A DNA stretch of 64,000 nucleotides from Scytalidium lignicola (taxonomy: Eukaryota > Ascomycota > Leotiomycetes). The position numbers and the translations under genes were made by a program. Of this stretch, positions 45,327 through 57,126 are shown in pieces. The number at the start of each line of letters is the position of its first letter. The first letter of the stretch is position 1. The stretch covers positions 46,861 to 110,860 of the forward strand of contig NCSJ02000132.1 in the NCBI GenBank assembly GCA_002812745.2. Direction: 5' to 3'. Under the pieces are notes generated by a model. The model was not told where the DNA came from, searched no databases, and saw nothing but the letters and a program-made list of their open reading frames with translations.

Positions 45327-48300
45327 TTACACCCTAGTCAACGTGATATCATCAAGGTCTAATTCTTTATTACCATTGCCACTACTACAAGTAACCGCTA
45401 CACTCAGTGTCGCAGACGTCGTTCCTGCAGGAACATTCCACGTTCCAGTGGTCTGGACCCAAGTAGTGCTGATACCATTGTTAGAAGTAGCCACTGTCGT
45501 CCCACCGATGGCGAATGTAGCTGTGCAACCCGAGGTTCTGCTTGGAACTTTCACATAAGCGCTTAACTGGTATGAGGATCCTGAGCAAACGGAAATTCTC
45601 TGAGAGAGGGTCCAGGTTGGGTGGTTGGAGGTTTGTAGGACGCGGTAGTATTTGGTGCCACTGTGTGCGTTTGTAACACTGGTTTGGACGCTACCAGTTA
45701 TGGCACCGGTGCCTGTTTTCGCTCCGCTCCACGTTAAGGCGGTTAATTCAAAACCTGGGTTCACTACTGGTGATGTAGCGGCGCATGGGGGAGTTGTTGT
45801 GGTGGTTGTCCTAGTGGTAGTGGTAGTGGTCCTTGTTGTCGTTGTTGTTGTCGTCGTCGGTCTAGTCGTGGTAGTTGTGGTTGTGGTTGTCGTCGTCGGT
45901 ACAGTCGTAGTAGTTGTTGTAGTAGTTGTGGTTGTTGTTGTGGTTGTTGTGGTAGTCGGTATGGTAGTGGTAGTGGTAGGAATGTCTGAAACGGTTGTGG
46001 TGGTGGTTGTGGTACTTGTCTCCGCTTCTGAAGACGCTGTAGTCGTGGTTGACTCAGATATATCGGAAGTGGTAGTTGTAGTAGGCTCCGAGGAACTGGC
46101 AGTTATTGGCTCAGAGCTAGTGGTGCTACCGGTAGTAGTCGACTCCGAGATATCGGAGGAGCTTGATGGGATAGTTGTAGGCTCAGAGTTCTCTGTGGTG
46201 CTAGTTGTTGGCGGCACAGTAGTTGTAATGGTGGTGATATCTGTGGTGCTCGTTGTTGGCTCAACACTCTCAGATGAGATGGCAGTAGTTGTGGTGGCTG
46301 GCTCAGAGGAAGCAGTTGTCGTCGTTGTTGGCTCAGCACTCTCAGATGAAGTAGTGGTAGTTAGCTCAGATGCAGTTGTTGATGGTTCAACACTCTCAGA
46401 TGAGATGGTGGTAGTTGTAGTGGCTGGTTCGGATGAGGCAGTTGTCGTCGTTGATGGTTCAACACTTTCAGATGAGATGACGGTAATTGTGGTGGCTGGT
46501 TCGGATGAAGCGGTTGTTGTCGTGGATGGTTCATCACTCTCAGTTGAGATGACGGTAGTTGTGGTGGCTGGTTCGGATGAAACAGTTGTTGTCGTGGATG
46601 GTTCAGCACTCTCAGTTGAGATGACGGTAGTTGTAGTGGTTGTCGTCATTGATGGTTCAGCACTCTCAGATGAGATGGTGGTAGTGATTGGTTCAGATGA
46701 AGCGGTTGTTGTCGTTGGCTCAGCACTTTCTGATGGACTGGTCGTTATTGATGGTTCAGAGATATCGCTTGAGGAAGTGGTGGTTGTTGGCTCAACACTT
46801 TCAGATGAGCTTGGCGTAGGGGTTGTTGTTGGTATCTCCGACGAAGCAGTTGTTGTAGTAGGCTCAGAGCTAACCGTAGTGCTAGTTGTAGTTGGCTCAA
46901 CACTCTCCGAGGTGCTTGTTGTGGTTATAGAGGGCTCAGTAGACGCAGTTGTAGTAGTTGACTCAGACGTTGTAGTCGTAGTTGTTGGCTCAGCGGAGCT
47001 TGAAGTTGTAGGTTCAGAAGACTGTGTCGTTGTAGACTCAGTGGTTGGCGTTGCAGATATTTCCGTAGTCGTAGTCGTTGAGACTATGATGGTAGTGGTC
47101 GTCTCAGTTGTGGATAAGCTTGTACTTGTTGTCTCTGAAATAGTAGTTGGCACAGCGCTGTCCGAGGTTGTGGTCGTTGGAACTGAGGAGTCCGAAGTTG
47201 TAGAGGTGGTCACAGTGGTGGATGTTGGCTCAGAGATAACAGAGGCTGTTGTGGTGGTAGTGGTGGTAGTAGTAGTAGTCTGTGTAGAGTAATGATTAGT
47301 CCGATATCCCGAGAAAGATACTGACTAATTGTCTGTAGTATATATCCATATGCTCTCTTCAGACACCACCCAACATATTTTAAATAAAGAGATACGATAT
47401 TAGACTTACTATTGATATAGGACCAGCACCAAAAGTATACATATCCAAACGGCTACCAGCACCACAGAGTTCCGTGCTATTTCCAGGGCATGCGAAGGAG
47501 CAATCACTAATATCGGTCGGAACGCTGCCATATTCTATCTCATTGCCGCAATAACACTGTTTGTGAGGTAATTAATACGTAATTAAATGCAGTGAAAAGG
47601 TGGAGATGAGCTTACCTCTCTGCCATATTCAACACCAAACCATTGGAAGGCACTGCAAGCCGTGGCACACTTCTCAACTGTCATAGCATCATCAAAGTAA
47701 GATTTCCCAGTCAATGCACGGGTACCATTACCCTCCGTGTAGCAACCCTCAAAGTTATAGGGTGGGAGGGCAGGAGGTGGTGGTGGAGGTGCATTTTCGT
47801 CGACTTGGAAAATACTCAATCTGGAATTACCTCCACAGATTTCCGTCTTGTTACCTGAGCAGGCAAGTTTGCAATCTGTTTCAGTGGCAGGGAGAGCAGT
47901 TGAAGCAATGGCATTACCACAATGGCATTCGTGATAATATTCGACGCCAAAGTAAGTGAATCCAACGCAAGTAGCCGCACACTCCTCAATCGTCATGCTA
48001 TTATTCGTGTAAGACAAATCAGGTAGTGCACGACCACCTGTTGCTTCGGTGTAACATCCAACGTAGTCATAGCCTGGAGGAGCCGCTGGTCCACTTGGTG
48101 GTGGTGGAGGAGGAGGAGGAGCAACTGGACCAGCACCAAGAAGATACATGCTCAGTCGAACTCCTGCTCCGCATGTCTCAGTGGCATTACCTGGGCAGGG
48201 GAAAGAGCAGTCGCTTTGAGGTGCAGGAACACTGCCAGCATTAGGTGCAGAGCCGCAGTAACACTAACATTAGATGTTAGTACAGCCTGTGAAAGGTAAT

Positions 48301-48573
48301 TGGTGAACAGCCTCCTCTTACCTCCCTGCCATATTCTACGCCGAACCAGTTGTATCCGGTACAGGCAGCTGCACACTTCTCTACCGTCATTGCATCATCA
48401 AAGTATGATTTTTGAGATAATGCTCTGCCAGTCGTAGCTTCTGTGTAGCATCCTTGATACCCATATCCAGGAATATCTGCTGGTACACGAGCTCTAAGTT
48501 GTTGCAAAGGAGAAGAGGAGGCAATGGTGGCGAGCCACAGTGTGCCGGCGGTAGTAACGACAGTGGACCTCAT
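45327..48573 (-). CDS. Secreted triple-WSC, mucin-like, carbohydrate-binding surface protein, 4 exons
   Basis: Exons 48573-48322, 48263-47616, 47556-47410 and 47279-45327 total 3000 nt, giving 999 aa. ATG at 48573 is chosen over an upstream TTG and is followed by a signal peptide. Three WSC domains follow (each with GCYTE, ECA/KCA and a CYCG or CHCG pair), joined by poly-proline linkers. A Ser/Thr/Pro-rich stalk of about 480 residues comes next, built of loose repeats of SSESVEPSTTTT and SSEPATTTT type. It ends with a beta-sandwich resembling CBM4/9-type carbohydrate-binding modules (NPGFE near the start, LDDITL at the end). There is no transmembrane helix or GPI tail. The likely role is in the cell wall or matrix, as adhesin or glucan/chitin binder. 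The stalk should be heavily O-glycosylated. Confidence 0.9.
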
Positions 48574-48847
48574 CGTGGGCAAGATGATTCTCAGAAATAA
48601 ATAAAATTAATATATGATAAAATCGAATAGAAATGTGAAAGAGTGGATAGACTAGATATTCTGATCAGAGGGCCCGTTGAGGAAGACTGGGTGAAGAAAA
48701 AGGAGGAGAAAAGGACAGCACAAACTCTATATAACTAGAAAGCCCGTCTTTCTCAACCAACATAACTTCAGGTAGCCACGCTCTTCTGATTTTGTCCCGA
48801 AGATTTTCAATAGATCTATGTCTTGGATTTCAAGCTAAAAATATGGG

Positions 48848-48872
48848 GAGCTGAAAGGCATCGTGAGGCTCA
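48848..48872 (+). repeat. Inverted repeat, left arm
   Basis: A 25-bp arm beginning GAGCTGAAAGGCATCGTGAG. It is a perfect reverse complement of 49435-49459. Matching extends patchily on both sides (TTCAAGCTA outside, ACAGA inside). Confidence 0.75.
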
Positions 48873-49434
48873 GTCTGGACAGAATCCAGATGCCAAGAGA
48901 ATCGCACAGTACTTTGAGGCCTGGACCATTCTGGGCTTGCCCTGACAGCCCACGCCCCAGGAACCAAGACTTCAGGCCAGCTAATCGGGATTTTGTTACT
49001 ATCAGAGCACATGGCGTTGGCGCCTCTTGGATGATGTTTTAGGCAATCGTTGAAAAGGTATGCATACCAAGTACTTTGTGGGTGAGCGTGGCTATGTTGG
49101 GAGCTTTTTATCGTGGTGATGGAAAGCGCCAGAGCATCCGAAGTGGTCTAGGCCCAGGGGTTCATCCCCAAACCAGAACGCCAAGGGGTAGAGGCGTTTT
49201 AACTATTGCGCACTGTAGCACCGTGGATCTGATGGCGTTCAATAATTGCTTGATTAAGCACCCAGTTTTAGAGACATGATCTGACCTCTCTCGCTCTCCG
49301 AGCCGTCTCGATTTCCCACATGTTTGGGATTCTGGAGAGTGGTAGGTGCGAAGATGCCTGTCCTTCTGCCAGGGCAAGGTTACAATGGATCTTAAGGCAA
49401 GAGTATTTATCGTGGCGTTCCCATCTGTCTAGGT

Positions 49435-49459
49435 TGAGCCTCACGATGCCTTTCAGCTC
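49435..49459 (-). repeat. Inverted repeat, right arm
   Basis: Perfect partner of 48848-48872, separated by 562 bp of relatively GC-rich non-coding sequence. Confidence 0.75.
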
Positions 49460-49605
49460 TTGCCTAGCTTGAAGGCTAAGAATACAATGTAAGAGAATGT
49501 GGTTACTTGAGGTTGTCTTTCGTTGAGAAAGAGTGGGATTTCTTAATCGTTAGTATTGAATCGTCTAGTTATATATTCTATTGTATGCATCTTTAAGCAC
49601 AAAAC

Positions 49606-51614
49606 TTAATCGTCGCGCTGTAACCCACACCAATCCCAAGGACGTGTTTGAGACAATACCTGTTCAGGTTGGTTACCCCAGTACTCCACTCCTGGTTCAC
49701 AATAGTTTAAAGGAACAAAGTCGGAAATATTAAAGAATTGCTTCAGCAATCCACGTTTGATCGGTTTTTCAGATGGTGTACGGGGAACGTCATCTCCCTC
49801 ACGGAGGATCCGCAAAATGGCTGGAAGTTTGTCGATGGCAAGAGTAGCCGAGAGATCATTTCTAATCCTTTTTAATGTAATCTGCTTTTCGGCGGGTGCT
49901 CCGGTTTCAGACATGTGTACAGAATGATACTGCACACCAAGTCGAACAATTGCAGCAGGGAGTTCTTTTGCTTCATGGTCCGGGGCCCCGATGACAAATG
50001 CCTCGGATATATATGGCAACTCCATTAAACTTTGCTCTAGCTCCAGGACCGGGATACGATAGCCGTAGAACAGAATGACTATGCAGGAGTGTTAAAGAGT
50101 GCTACTAGAAGAGAGGAGAGAATAAGTATACACCTACAATCTATTGTCGCGCGGCCTTCGATAATGTATTCATCTCCTACCCGACGTAAAATGTCGCCTG
50201 TCTTAAAATACCCATCGTTATCAAAAGAGGCTTCTGTGGTCTCTTCATCACCTAGATAGCTATTGAAGTAGAAGTCAACTTATGCTATACACAGAATAGG
50301 AGAAAGGAGGTCTACTGCGTAAACATCGTAGGGGTTAAAACTGATGCCTCGCCATGATTGCCTTCCGATAATTTAATGGAGACACCAGGAAGTGGAGTTC
50401 CAATGGAATGCTAACGAGAGAGAGTTAATAGACAAATAAAAAAGATGTATTGAAGCTATTAGTAACGCTTGAGGAGACTCACTTTTAACTTTGATTCTGG
50501 TCGTGTCTTCGTTACTATCCCAGCCTCCGTAAGGGCATAAACATTGCAAACAGGCACATCTTTACATAAGGTTCTCCAAAATTTCCAAACACTCGACTCA
50601 ATCATTGCGCTGGAGCAAGAAATTTCTTTTAAGCGCATAACTCCGTTAATATACTCAGCCACATCCTGGGGTGGGAGCTGGCTCAGATGCTGTTGGAAAT
50701 AATCCTTTAATTGTCTCAGTAATGTTGGAGTGGTTGCTATACAACCAATCTGATTCTCGCGGAAGCATTTCCAAAACGTCTCGGGATCGGCCCTGTTTGG
50801 TAAAATATGAAGTCTTTGTCCTGATAGGAGAGGCTGGAGCAAGGTCCTAGCACCTCCTATCCAGTGAGGCGGTCGGTAAGCTAAGCTATTGCCGTCTTGC
50901 CCCCAAATGTATTTCCAATGAAAGCGTCGTCGGGGAAGGACTACGCCTTTGGGTGTACCGGTAGTTCCGGATGTAAAGATAATAAGTGCTGGCTGAGAAG
51001 GGGAGAGTACGATTTGAGAGTCAATCTCAACGTTGATCTTTGAACTGACGTGTTCTTTAGTATTAGGAAGAGAGATAAAAGTAATCTCTTGGTTTGCACT
51101 TTCTTGCATATATCTTTTGATTTGGGTCACTCGAGGTAAACGATCTACTCCAAATAACATGCAACTCGATTTAGCCTTTTGCATGAAATACGCTGTTTCC
51201 TCTAAAAGTACACCAGATGCTATCAAGGTAAGCAACAGTTTATCATTTTTAGTCAAATAACAGGTTAAAGTACCATATAGACTTACCTAGAGGGACACAA
51301 GCTCCTCCCAGAGCTAGGATAGCGTAGAACGCGATAATAAATTCATAACCGCCCAACGATAAAACACATATATTAGAGGTATCCTCATGTAAAAGACCCT
51401 GCACATTGAAAGCAGACGAAAGAAGATGTTCTCGTAATGTAGAACACACTTCTAGGATATCCTGAAAAACGCGGGCATAGTCTGCTTCAAAGCCAAATGT
51501 ATCGTAGATAATTTTCCCGTGAAATTCTTGAGCAATATGAAGCAGCTGATTGAATATGTAATCATTAGGGAACATTTGTCCTTTTCTTATGAATGTAGCT
51601 TGTGACACAGTCAT
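49606..51614 (-). CDS. Adenylate-forming acyl-CoA synthetase-like enzyme
   Basis: Activates a carboxylic acid with ATP, usually to the CoA thioester. Multi-exon; joins traced at about 51285/51230, 50460/50410, 50330/50260 and 50145/50075 keep the frame. ANL-family motifs: the phosphate loop IIFTSGTTGTPKG, the A5-like YALTEAG, the A7 motif YFKTGDI, the hinge region GRATIDF followed by GYRIPVLELE, and the A10-type lysine in SEKPIKRGLLKQF. The hinge has ILFYGYRI where many relatives have a Lys-containing IKxxGYRI. There is no carrier or reductase domain, so it is not an NRPS-like protein. It resembles malonyl- or medium-chain acyl-CoA synthetases. It lies 775 bp downstream of a gamma-synthase-like PLP gene on the same strand, so it may supply an acyl-CoA substrate. 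No C-terminal peroxisomal signal is obvious. Confidence 0.88.
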
Positions 51615-52389
51615 CTTGAATATTTGCAGCCTGCTTGATCTCTAGAGGATGGAGTTGTCGAAATATAGTGGTTTTTTCTCTCTCCAATTTAAGTTAATGT
51701 CAAGATCAAAATACGGTCTGCGTGTGCAACAATGTCCAGCAAGCTAACAACCTATTATGCACAAGCAGGATTCTTGTTAAAATTCAAAAGAGAAAATTTT
51801 CTGCAGTTATTGAGTTTGTACTTTGTATAAATCGTCAGCTCCTTTGTAATGCTCAAACAGATGTACTTCTTTACCGCTCTTTTAACTTAGCCAATCACAC
51901 AATAAAGCCAATATTAAATTCAGGATGCTGAGAGTTATTTTTCCATTCGACTAGCTTGAATGATCGCCGGGAGAATATGAGATATGATAAGCTTAGTGCC
52001 TAAGTACAAAAAGCTGGTATGAATAATTATTGGATACCACAATTGAACTTTGTCAGGTACAACTTGCTGACCTGTTTCTCATATCTTTTACCAATGCCAC
52101 CTCTAACCTTGCAGACATTTTCACCTCCGGAACCTTATGCGACTTGTCACTGTAGTTTCCCTCCGCCTCTGGTTTTAACCCCCTCATGACTTTATACAGC
52201 ATGTTAGTTTGCTAGCTAGATAGATACCAGCCCTTCTATAACCAAAATTATTAATATGACATATATTCTACAAATATGTGTTTATTGTAAAATTATACAA
52301 CCGATTTAATTATACTAAACAATTAGTACATGAAGATGAATTATTAGAACTTAGAACTGCCATTGCCTATCTATAAAATCTGAGCGTTC
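51615..52389. other. Intergenic spacer
   Basis: A 775-bp gap that holds the promoter of the acyl-CoA synthetase-like gene and the 3' end of the PLP enzyme gene. No other feature is seen. Confidence 0.35.
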
Positions 52390-54355
52390 CTAAGAAAGTA
52401 CACTTTCCACAGCCACCTGAACCGGCTGCTTAATATCGACCACGTTAGCTACTGGTTGATCAATTTTCTCAACCTCTGCAAGTGCTCTAGCGACAGTCTT
52501 CAAAATTTCCCCTGGATCTTCTAGCCCAACGCTAAGCCTTACTATATGTCTTGGAACACCGTAGCTTTCGACCCAATCCTGTTCGTGGTAGTGTGCAAGT
52601 TGCACATAAGGAATTGCTAGAGTAAAATTTGTCCCAAAGCTGGTGCCTTTACATGCATCAAGTGAATCGTAGAAGCAGCTTGCAGCCTCTTGATTACGGA
52701 AAATGATGCTCATGAGATGACCATAACCTCCATTACGCCGACGGTAGCGCTCATAGAGCTGTGCGGTTGATCCCATAGACGGGTAGTTGAGTCTCACTAC
52801 CGATGGATGAGCTGCAAGAAGCTCCGCAACTAGCTTTCCACTGTGGTTTGAACGGTGACTACGTTGGACAAAATCGAGGGAGTTTTGCCTGAGAGCAACT
52901 AGATCGAGTGGGAAACAAGTATCCTCATATTCAGCAGCAAGCGTGGAGTGAATCAAATCATGATATCGCGATTGCTGATTTAGTACAATGCTATCCTTTC
53001 AATTAGCTGTTATACCTTCAAAGAATGATAAAGATATTTCGTACCTGCCTCCCATGACGTCCGCATAGCCACTGAACATTTTGGTCAAACTACTCATAAC
53101 TATGTCCACGTAAGGGAGGATATCGACATTCACGAAGGTGCCTACGGTTTCATCACATAGAACAATGAAATTGTACTTATCCGCAAGTTTACGAATCCGA
53201 TGCAAATCTGGTGTGAGTAACTTCGGATTTCCTGGCAACTCGCAAAAGAGAGCTTGAATTCTTTTTCCAGCTGCAAGTTCAGTTTCAAGCTTGTCAAGTT
53301 CTTCCTCTGTGCCTCCACCGTAAAAGGTAAATGAAGCCCCGTTGGAACGCTGAATAACCTTAATTGTTTCAGAATAGAGCCATCTGGTAAAAGTAGTCAA
53401 CAAATAATTCAAAGAATACGCGAAATGAGAGGCAACGGGGGTTATATAATGAAAAAGCCTTACCCGTAAGCAACAACTCTTGATGGTCTTCCAATTGATG
53501 CAAGAGCTCTCATCACTGAATAGATAGCGCTCATTCCCCGTGGATAGAGGAACACACTTTCAGGATTCACCTTTCTCTGGCCAGGTTGCTCGGAACTTGT
53601 CAGGTCGGCAATGAATTCCTGTAAGACACGCCTCTCAGCGACACCTGATGAGCATGGAGTAGCAAGTCTGGTTTCTGCAATAGTAAATCTGATAGGTGGC
53701 GTGCAAAATGTAGGATTAGTACTCTCAGACTGAAGATAATCCAATCGATCCAGACAGAACTCTGCGTGTCGAGTTGAGATCCCGTCACCAGTATCACGCC
53801 AATATGCTGCCGCTTCTTTCGCAAGACCTGTGGGGTACAACACAACATTGAAAGCTGCCCAGTAAGCATCTGCCAAAGGTAATCCGGATTTTTTTGGTAA
53901 GAAAAACTTAATGAGCTCCACATGAGGGTCATCAGTATTCTGCATACTCAGTGTTTCGACAAAACGAACAGCACTGGCTTCGGATACAAATACCATACTG
54001 TTAATCTCTTTGGGCATGGTAACATTGAGCCGGTGGAGTACGGCATCGCTCAACTGTCGGATTTTGGTATTGATGAAGAATCTAATTCGTTCTGTGAGTT
54101 AAGTTTGCCTTGGGTGATCTTATATGGATTTATACCGTGGATATCCAGTTGTCATCTTGTTTATTATCCATTGTTCCCGCTTTCCCCAAGCAGTCACAGA
54201 CTCCCAGGTCGGTAGAGACACGCTCACGGCCTATTTTTAGTGAGTAATACTCCGGGATTGAGATAATAGTTTGGGGTTTAGGTTTAGCTTACATGTGGTG
54301 AATTAGGTGGTAGAGACTCACCGAGAGGAAATGAGCGCGGTATTAGGGAAGCCAT
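52390..54355 (-). CDS. Cystathionine gamma-synthase-like PLP enzyme, 5 exons
   Basis: Exons 54355-54293, 54230-54136, 54081-53464, 53383-53045 and 52990-52390 give 1716 nt and 571 aa. The short first two exons are required; they encode the N-terminal motif HAVSVSLPTWESV and KMTTGYPRFF seen in fungal cystathionine gamma-synthases. The PLP lysine lies in SSLTKMFSGYADVMGG, the cofactor-binding Asp in VLCDETVGTF, and the C-terminal SVGLEDP motif is present. Housekeeping MetB-type enzymes make cystathionine from O-acyl-homoserine. Secondary-metabolite relatives (CndF-type) use carbon nucleophiles instead. The neighbouring adenylate-forming enzyme, P450 and flavin monooxygenase make a specialised role plausible, but ordinary methionine biosynthesis is not excluded. 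Confidence 0.92.
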
Positions 54356-55550
54356 TTTGGGAATAAAAATGCTGCAAAAAGATAAAAGTTCACTTCAATT
54401 TTGCACCTTCTTTGATAATTAACTGGTTGAAAACCTAGCTATGAGCAAATAGCCATGTCAGCAATGCTGCTGTGCCTGATGTTTTTGACCCTTTTTCTTC
54501 ACCAAGGTGCTCGAGACTAAAACCCGGCATAGCTCACGATCTGCGACATTACCGTAGTCGCACTCAGTGGTTCCACGGTATTGCATATTAAGGAGGCAAC
54601 TACCAGAGATGGCTGATGATACACATAGGTTATGAGAATATCCATTATGCAGGTTTCGTAGGGCTAAATTTAGCGGTGTTAAGGAATGTCTTAGACAAAA
54701 ATCTAGATTCACCTAAGACTGGATGGCAATCACTAGGATCTTGCTGTGAATATTGGAGGTTCGCAGTGACTTTCACTTCGCTGGGTAACCACAGCCTAAG
54801 TTGCAGAAGGGAACCATGGATACGTGTAAGCAATCGACACTGCATGCAATTCGTACTACTGTTTTTGGTGAACTATTAGATAATGAGATCAACAAGCGGT
54901 GACCAGCCTGCGGTTCAGTTTGATAAAAATAGATCATCGTCATCCAAAATCAAATATATGGACTGATTCTGGTATCTACTATAATTTAGAAGACTAAGAA
55001 AGCCGCCTAACATACAGTTGATAAACATACACGTGTAAGCTTCGCATGCATCGTACCCTTCACTGTCAGATATCGTGCTTATGTAATGGCCGGTAACTCA
55101 GTTAAGTTAGTTAACTTAAAACTAACTTTATGTGTTACAGGAGGTAAGGAATCCTATTCTTCATCTTATCCATCAATTATCGTAGTTATTCTTGTAGGGG
55201 AATCAATTAAACATTATACCATACAATTTATATGTGATATTACTGTTAGTTGCAATTTAACAATTTAACAGAGAGCAAGCCTGCATCAGGAAACCGCGGC
55301 CTTAAGCGGGGTATGGGTATTATATGGAACTCGCTCTACCCCCTTAGGCTTCCTCATTTCACGCTCTCAGCTTTGATGCAGCTAGCGGTCTGTGACTCCC
55401 TATGCACAAGGTCTTTCTGTGCTGTTGGCCCAAATACGAGCTCNGTCAGCTCTAGGCGCTCTAGAGTTCGTTCTCTGATAACACATTACACACCATATTT
55501 CCTTTCCTTCCCTCCTGCAGAGTACCCAAATACAAATCCCTCTGTACGAC
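54356..55550. other. Intergenic, 1.2 kb
   Basis: No gene is seen. An N lies at 55444. TTAAGTTAGTTAACTT forms a small palindrome near 55105. Confidence 0.35.
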
Positions 55551-56138
55551 ATGAACGAAGAACTTTGCTCTATCCTTTGTCAAGAAGGAGGACATTGGCG
55601 TTTCGACCTTGAGCAAGCTTATATTGCTTTTCGTGAGGATAATACTGGCACAGTTTGTATATCCTGCATCATGTCACTTATTAGATGATTGCTGACTATT
55701 GAGAAAGTTATCCGCCGGTGGTGGATTTTGCTGGTCGATTCTTGCCGAATCTGAGTGGAAGAGTACCGCCATCAAACCTCTAGACTATAATCAAATACCA
55801 CAAGACCGTCAAAGCTCGCATCTCCTTGGCCAGCTTAATCTCGAAATTACTCTCTCCAAACGTTTGCCGTCATGGGCGCAAAATACTCTCCATGAAAAAA
55901 TACGATGCTAAACGGGGGTAGTTTTACAGATGATGCTTTCCAACCTAAATCATTCATTGTCAGAATTGGGCAAGGCAATTTCATGACATCTTCTAGCCTC
56001 GAGATGGGGTTTGCTCCTGATCGTAACTTGACTTTTACAAAACATCTAGTATTTAATACATCGCCGTATCCTCCAGAATCTGAGTGGAAGGAAGCTTGGA
56101 AGGAACTTTGGATGGAACCTGAAGGACGTAATTGGTGA
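55551..56138 (+). pseudogene. Hypothetical protein gene, frame broken
   Basis: ATG at 55551 begins MNEELCSILCQEGGHWRF and continues to about 55655, where a GTTTGT donor-like site and an AG near 55710 would join it to a frame with SWxxE-type sequence (WSILAESEWKSTAI). This is interrupted by a stop at 55911. Adding one A to the AAAAAA run at about 55894-55899 restores a frame to the stop at 56138 (ending MEPEGRNW). The pattern of Trp, Gly and acidic residues suggests a beta-barrel protein of unknown function that I recall from other ascomycetes. The break may be a homopolymer error or true decay. No function is claimed. Confidence 0.5.
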
Positions 56139-56468
56139 GCTGTATAGCTGAATATTTAGTTTTCTCACAAATATGGCCTGTACAGCTGGATATATCCCTA
56201 TGGCTGAACCATATTTAACACCATTAAGGAATATAAAAACTCCGGATAACTAGCCGATCAGTGTAATAATAGCATATATACATAGCGCAGAATAGCAGCT
56301 AAATAGAGTAAGGATTTAAGNAAAAAGTGTGGCAATAGCAATTCTAACAAGACTGCTTTAAGCAGCTTCTCCATGTTATTGTAAACCCCCTCAAATCAAG
56401 CCTCTCAATTCGTCTGAGATAGTCCTACATAAAGTATTTTAAAGTAGTTTTGATCCTTCTATATCTTT
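56139..56468. other. Intergenic spacer
   Basis: A 330-bp AT-rich gap with an N beside an A run at 56322. Nothing else is seen. Confidence 0.3.
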
Positions 56469-56640
56469 TTATCCTAAAGACCTACCTAGGTACACGTGCC
56501 CGAATGAAGTTTGACAGCCCGTTCCACAATATGGGGAGGTGTTTCCACAGTATCCGGAAGAACTACAACAGTCGTCAAATCCAGCGCCGGTGCAGATATA
56601 ACCGTTAGTACCACCACATGTTCCATCAGGGGAGATATTA
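56469..56640 (-). pseudogene. Orphan chitin-binding (CBM18/hevein-like) exon
   Basis: The minus strand encodes one hevein-type chitin-binding domain: DGTCGGTNGYICTGAGFDDC, then CSSSGYCGNTSPYCGTGC and QTSFG. The Cys spacing and the aromatic residues for GlcNAc binding are as expected. An AG acceptor-like site (CTACTAG) precedes it, but no upstream exon with a signal peptide could be found before 57126. In the present frame the last Cys is lost and a stop follows at 56469. Removing one G from the GGG near 56500 would give FGTCT and a stop at 56486, the usual end of such a domain. It is therefore a gene fragment or a gene with a sequencing error. Confidence 0.65.
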
Positions 56641-57126
56641 CTAGTAGAGACAAGTTACAAGAACAAAAATAATACGCCAGGCAATTTCTACGGACAATCA
56701 CCAATTACTCGTGTCCTTTTTTTTACTTGTAAATACAATGTTTTAGTCAGTTAGAAGTTAAATATGGTTAAAAATGGTATAACAGCATTTTAATGAATAT
56801 ACTTCTAGTTGGGGCAATGGACCAGCATATTTATAATGCTTCCTTACAACAAGGTTTAATACAAGAAGTTTAAGTATTCCTATTACTCCTTCTATCTTTG
56901 TACACAAATAACGGTTCTCAAAGGCCAGAACCGACATAATCTCCCTTTGGATCGTCTCTTTCGCCTTCTCGGTCTTGATTCACCGGTTAAAGTCGTTATT
57001 CTTTTCAAATAAAAGGCAATCATAGCTAGTTTTTTCGATGAACAAAAATGGGTCTATTTGCAAAGAAGAAAACGTTATCCGACCTCGTTAAGTCATATGC
57101 AATAATTCTGGTCCAATTTTATTTCT
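56641..57126. other. Intergenic, no gene seen
   Basis: A 486-bp AT-rich gap. I searched its minus strand for a signal-peptide exon for the chitin-binding domain and found none. Confidence 0.35.

Larger units (their letters stand above)
48574..49605. other. Intergenic, 1 kb, with a large inverted repeat
   Basis: It holds the promoter of the WSC gene and an inverted repeat pair described separately. No gene is seen. Confidence 0.45.

Noticed and set aside
45652..47292. A 546-codon open frame on the plus strand, almost pure Val/Ser
   Set aside because: It is the exact antisense of the Thr/Ser-rich stalk of the WSC protein; codons such as ACC/ACT read as GGT/AGT on the other strand and keep the frame open.
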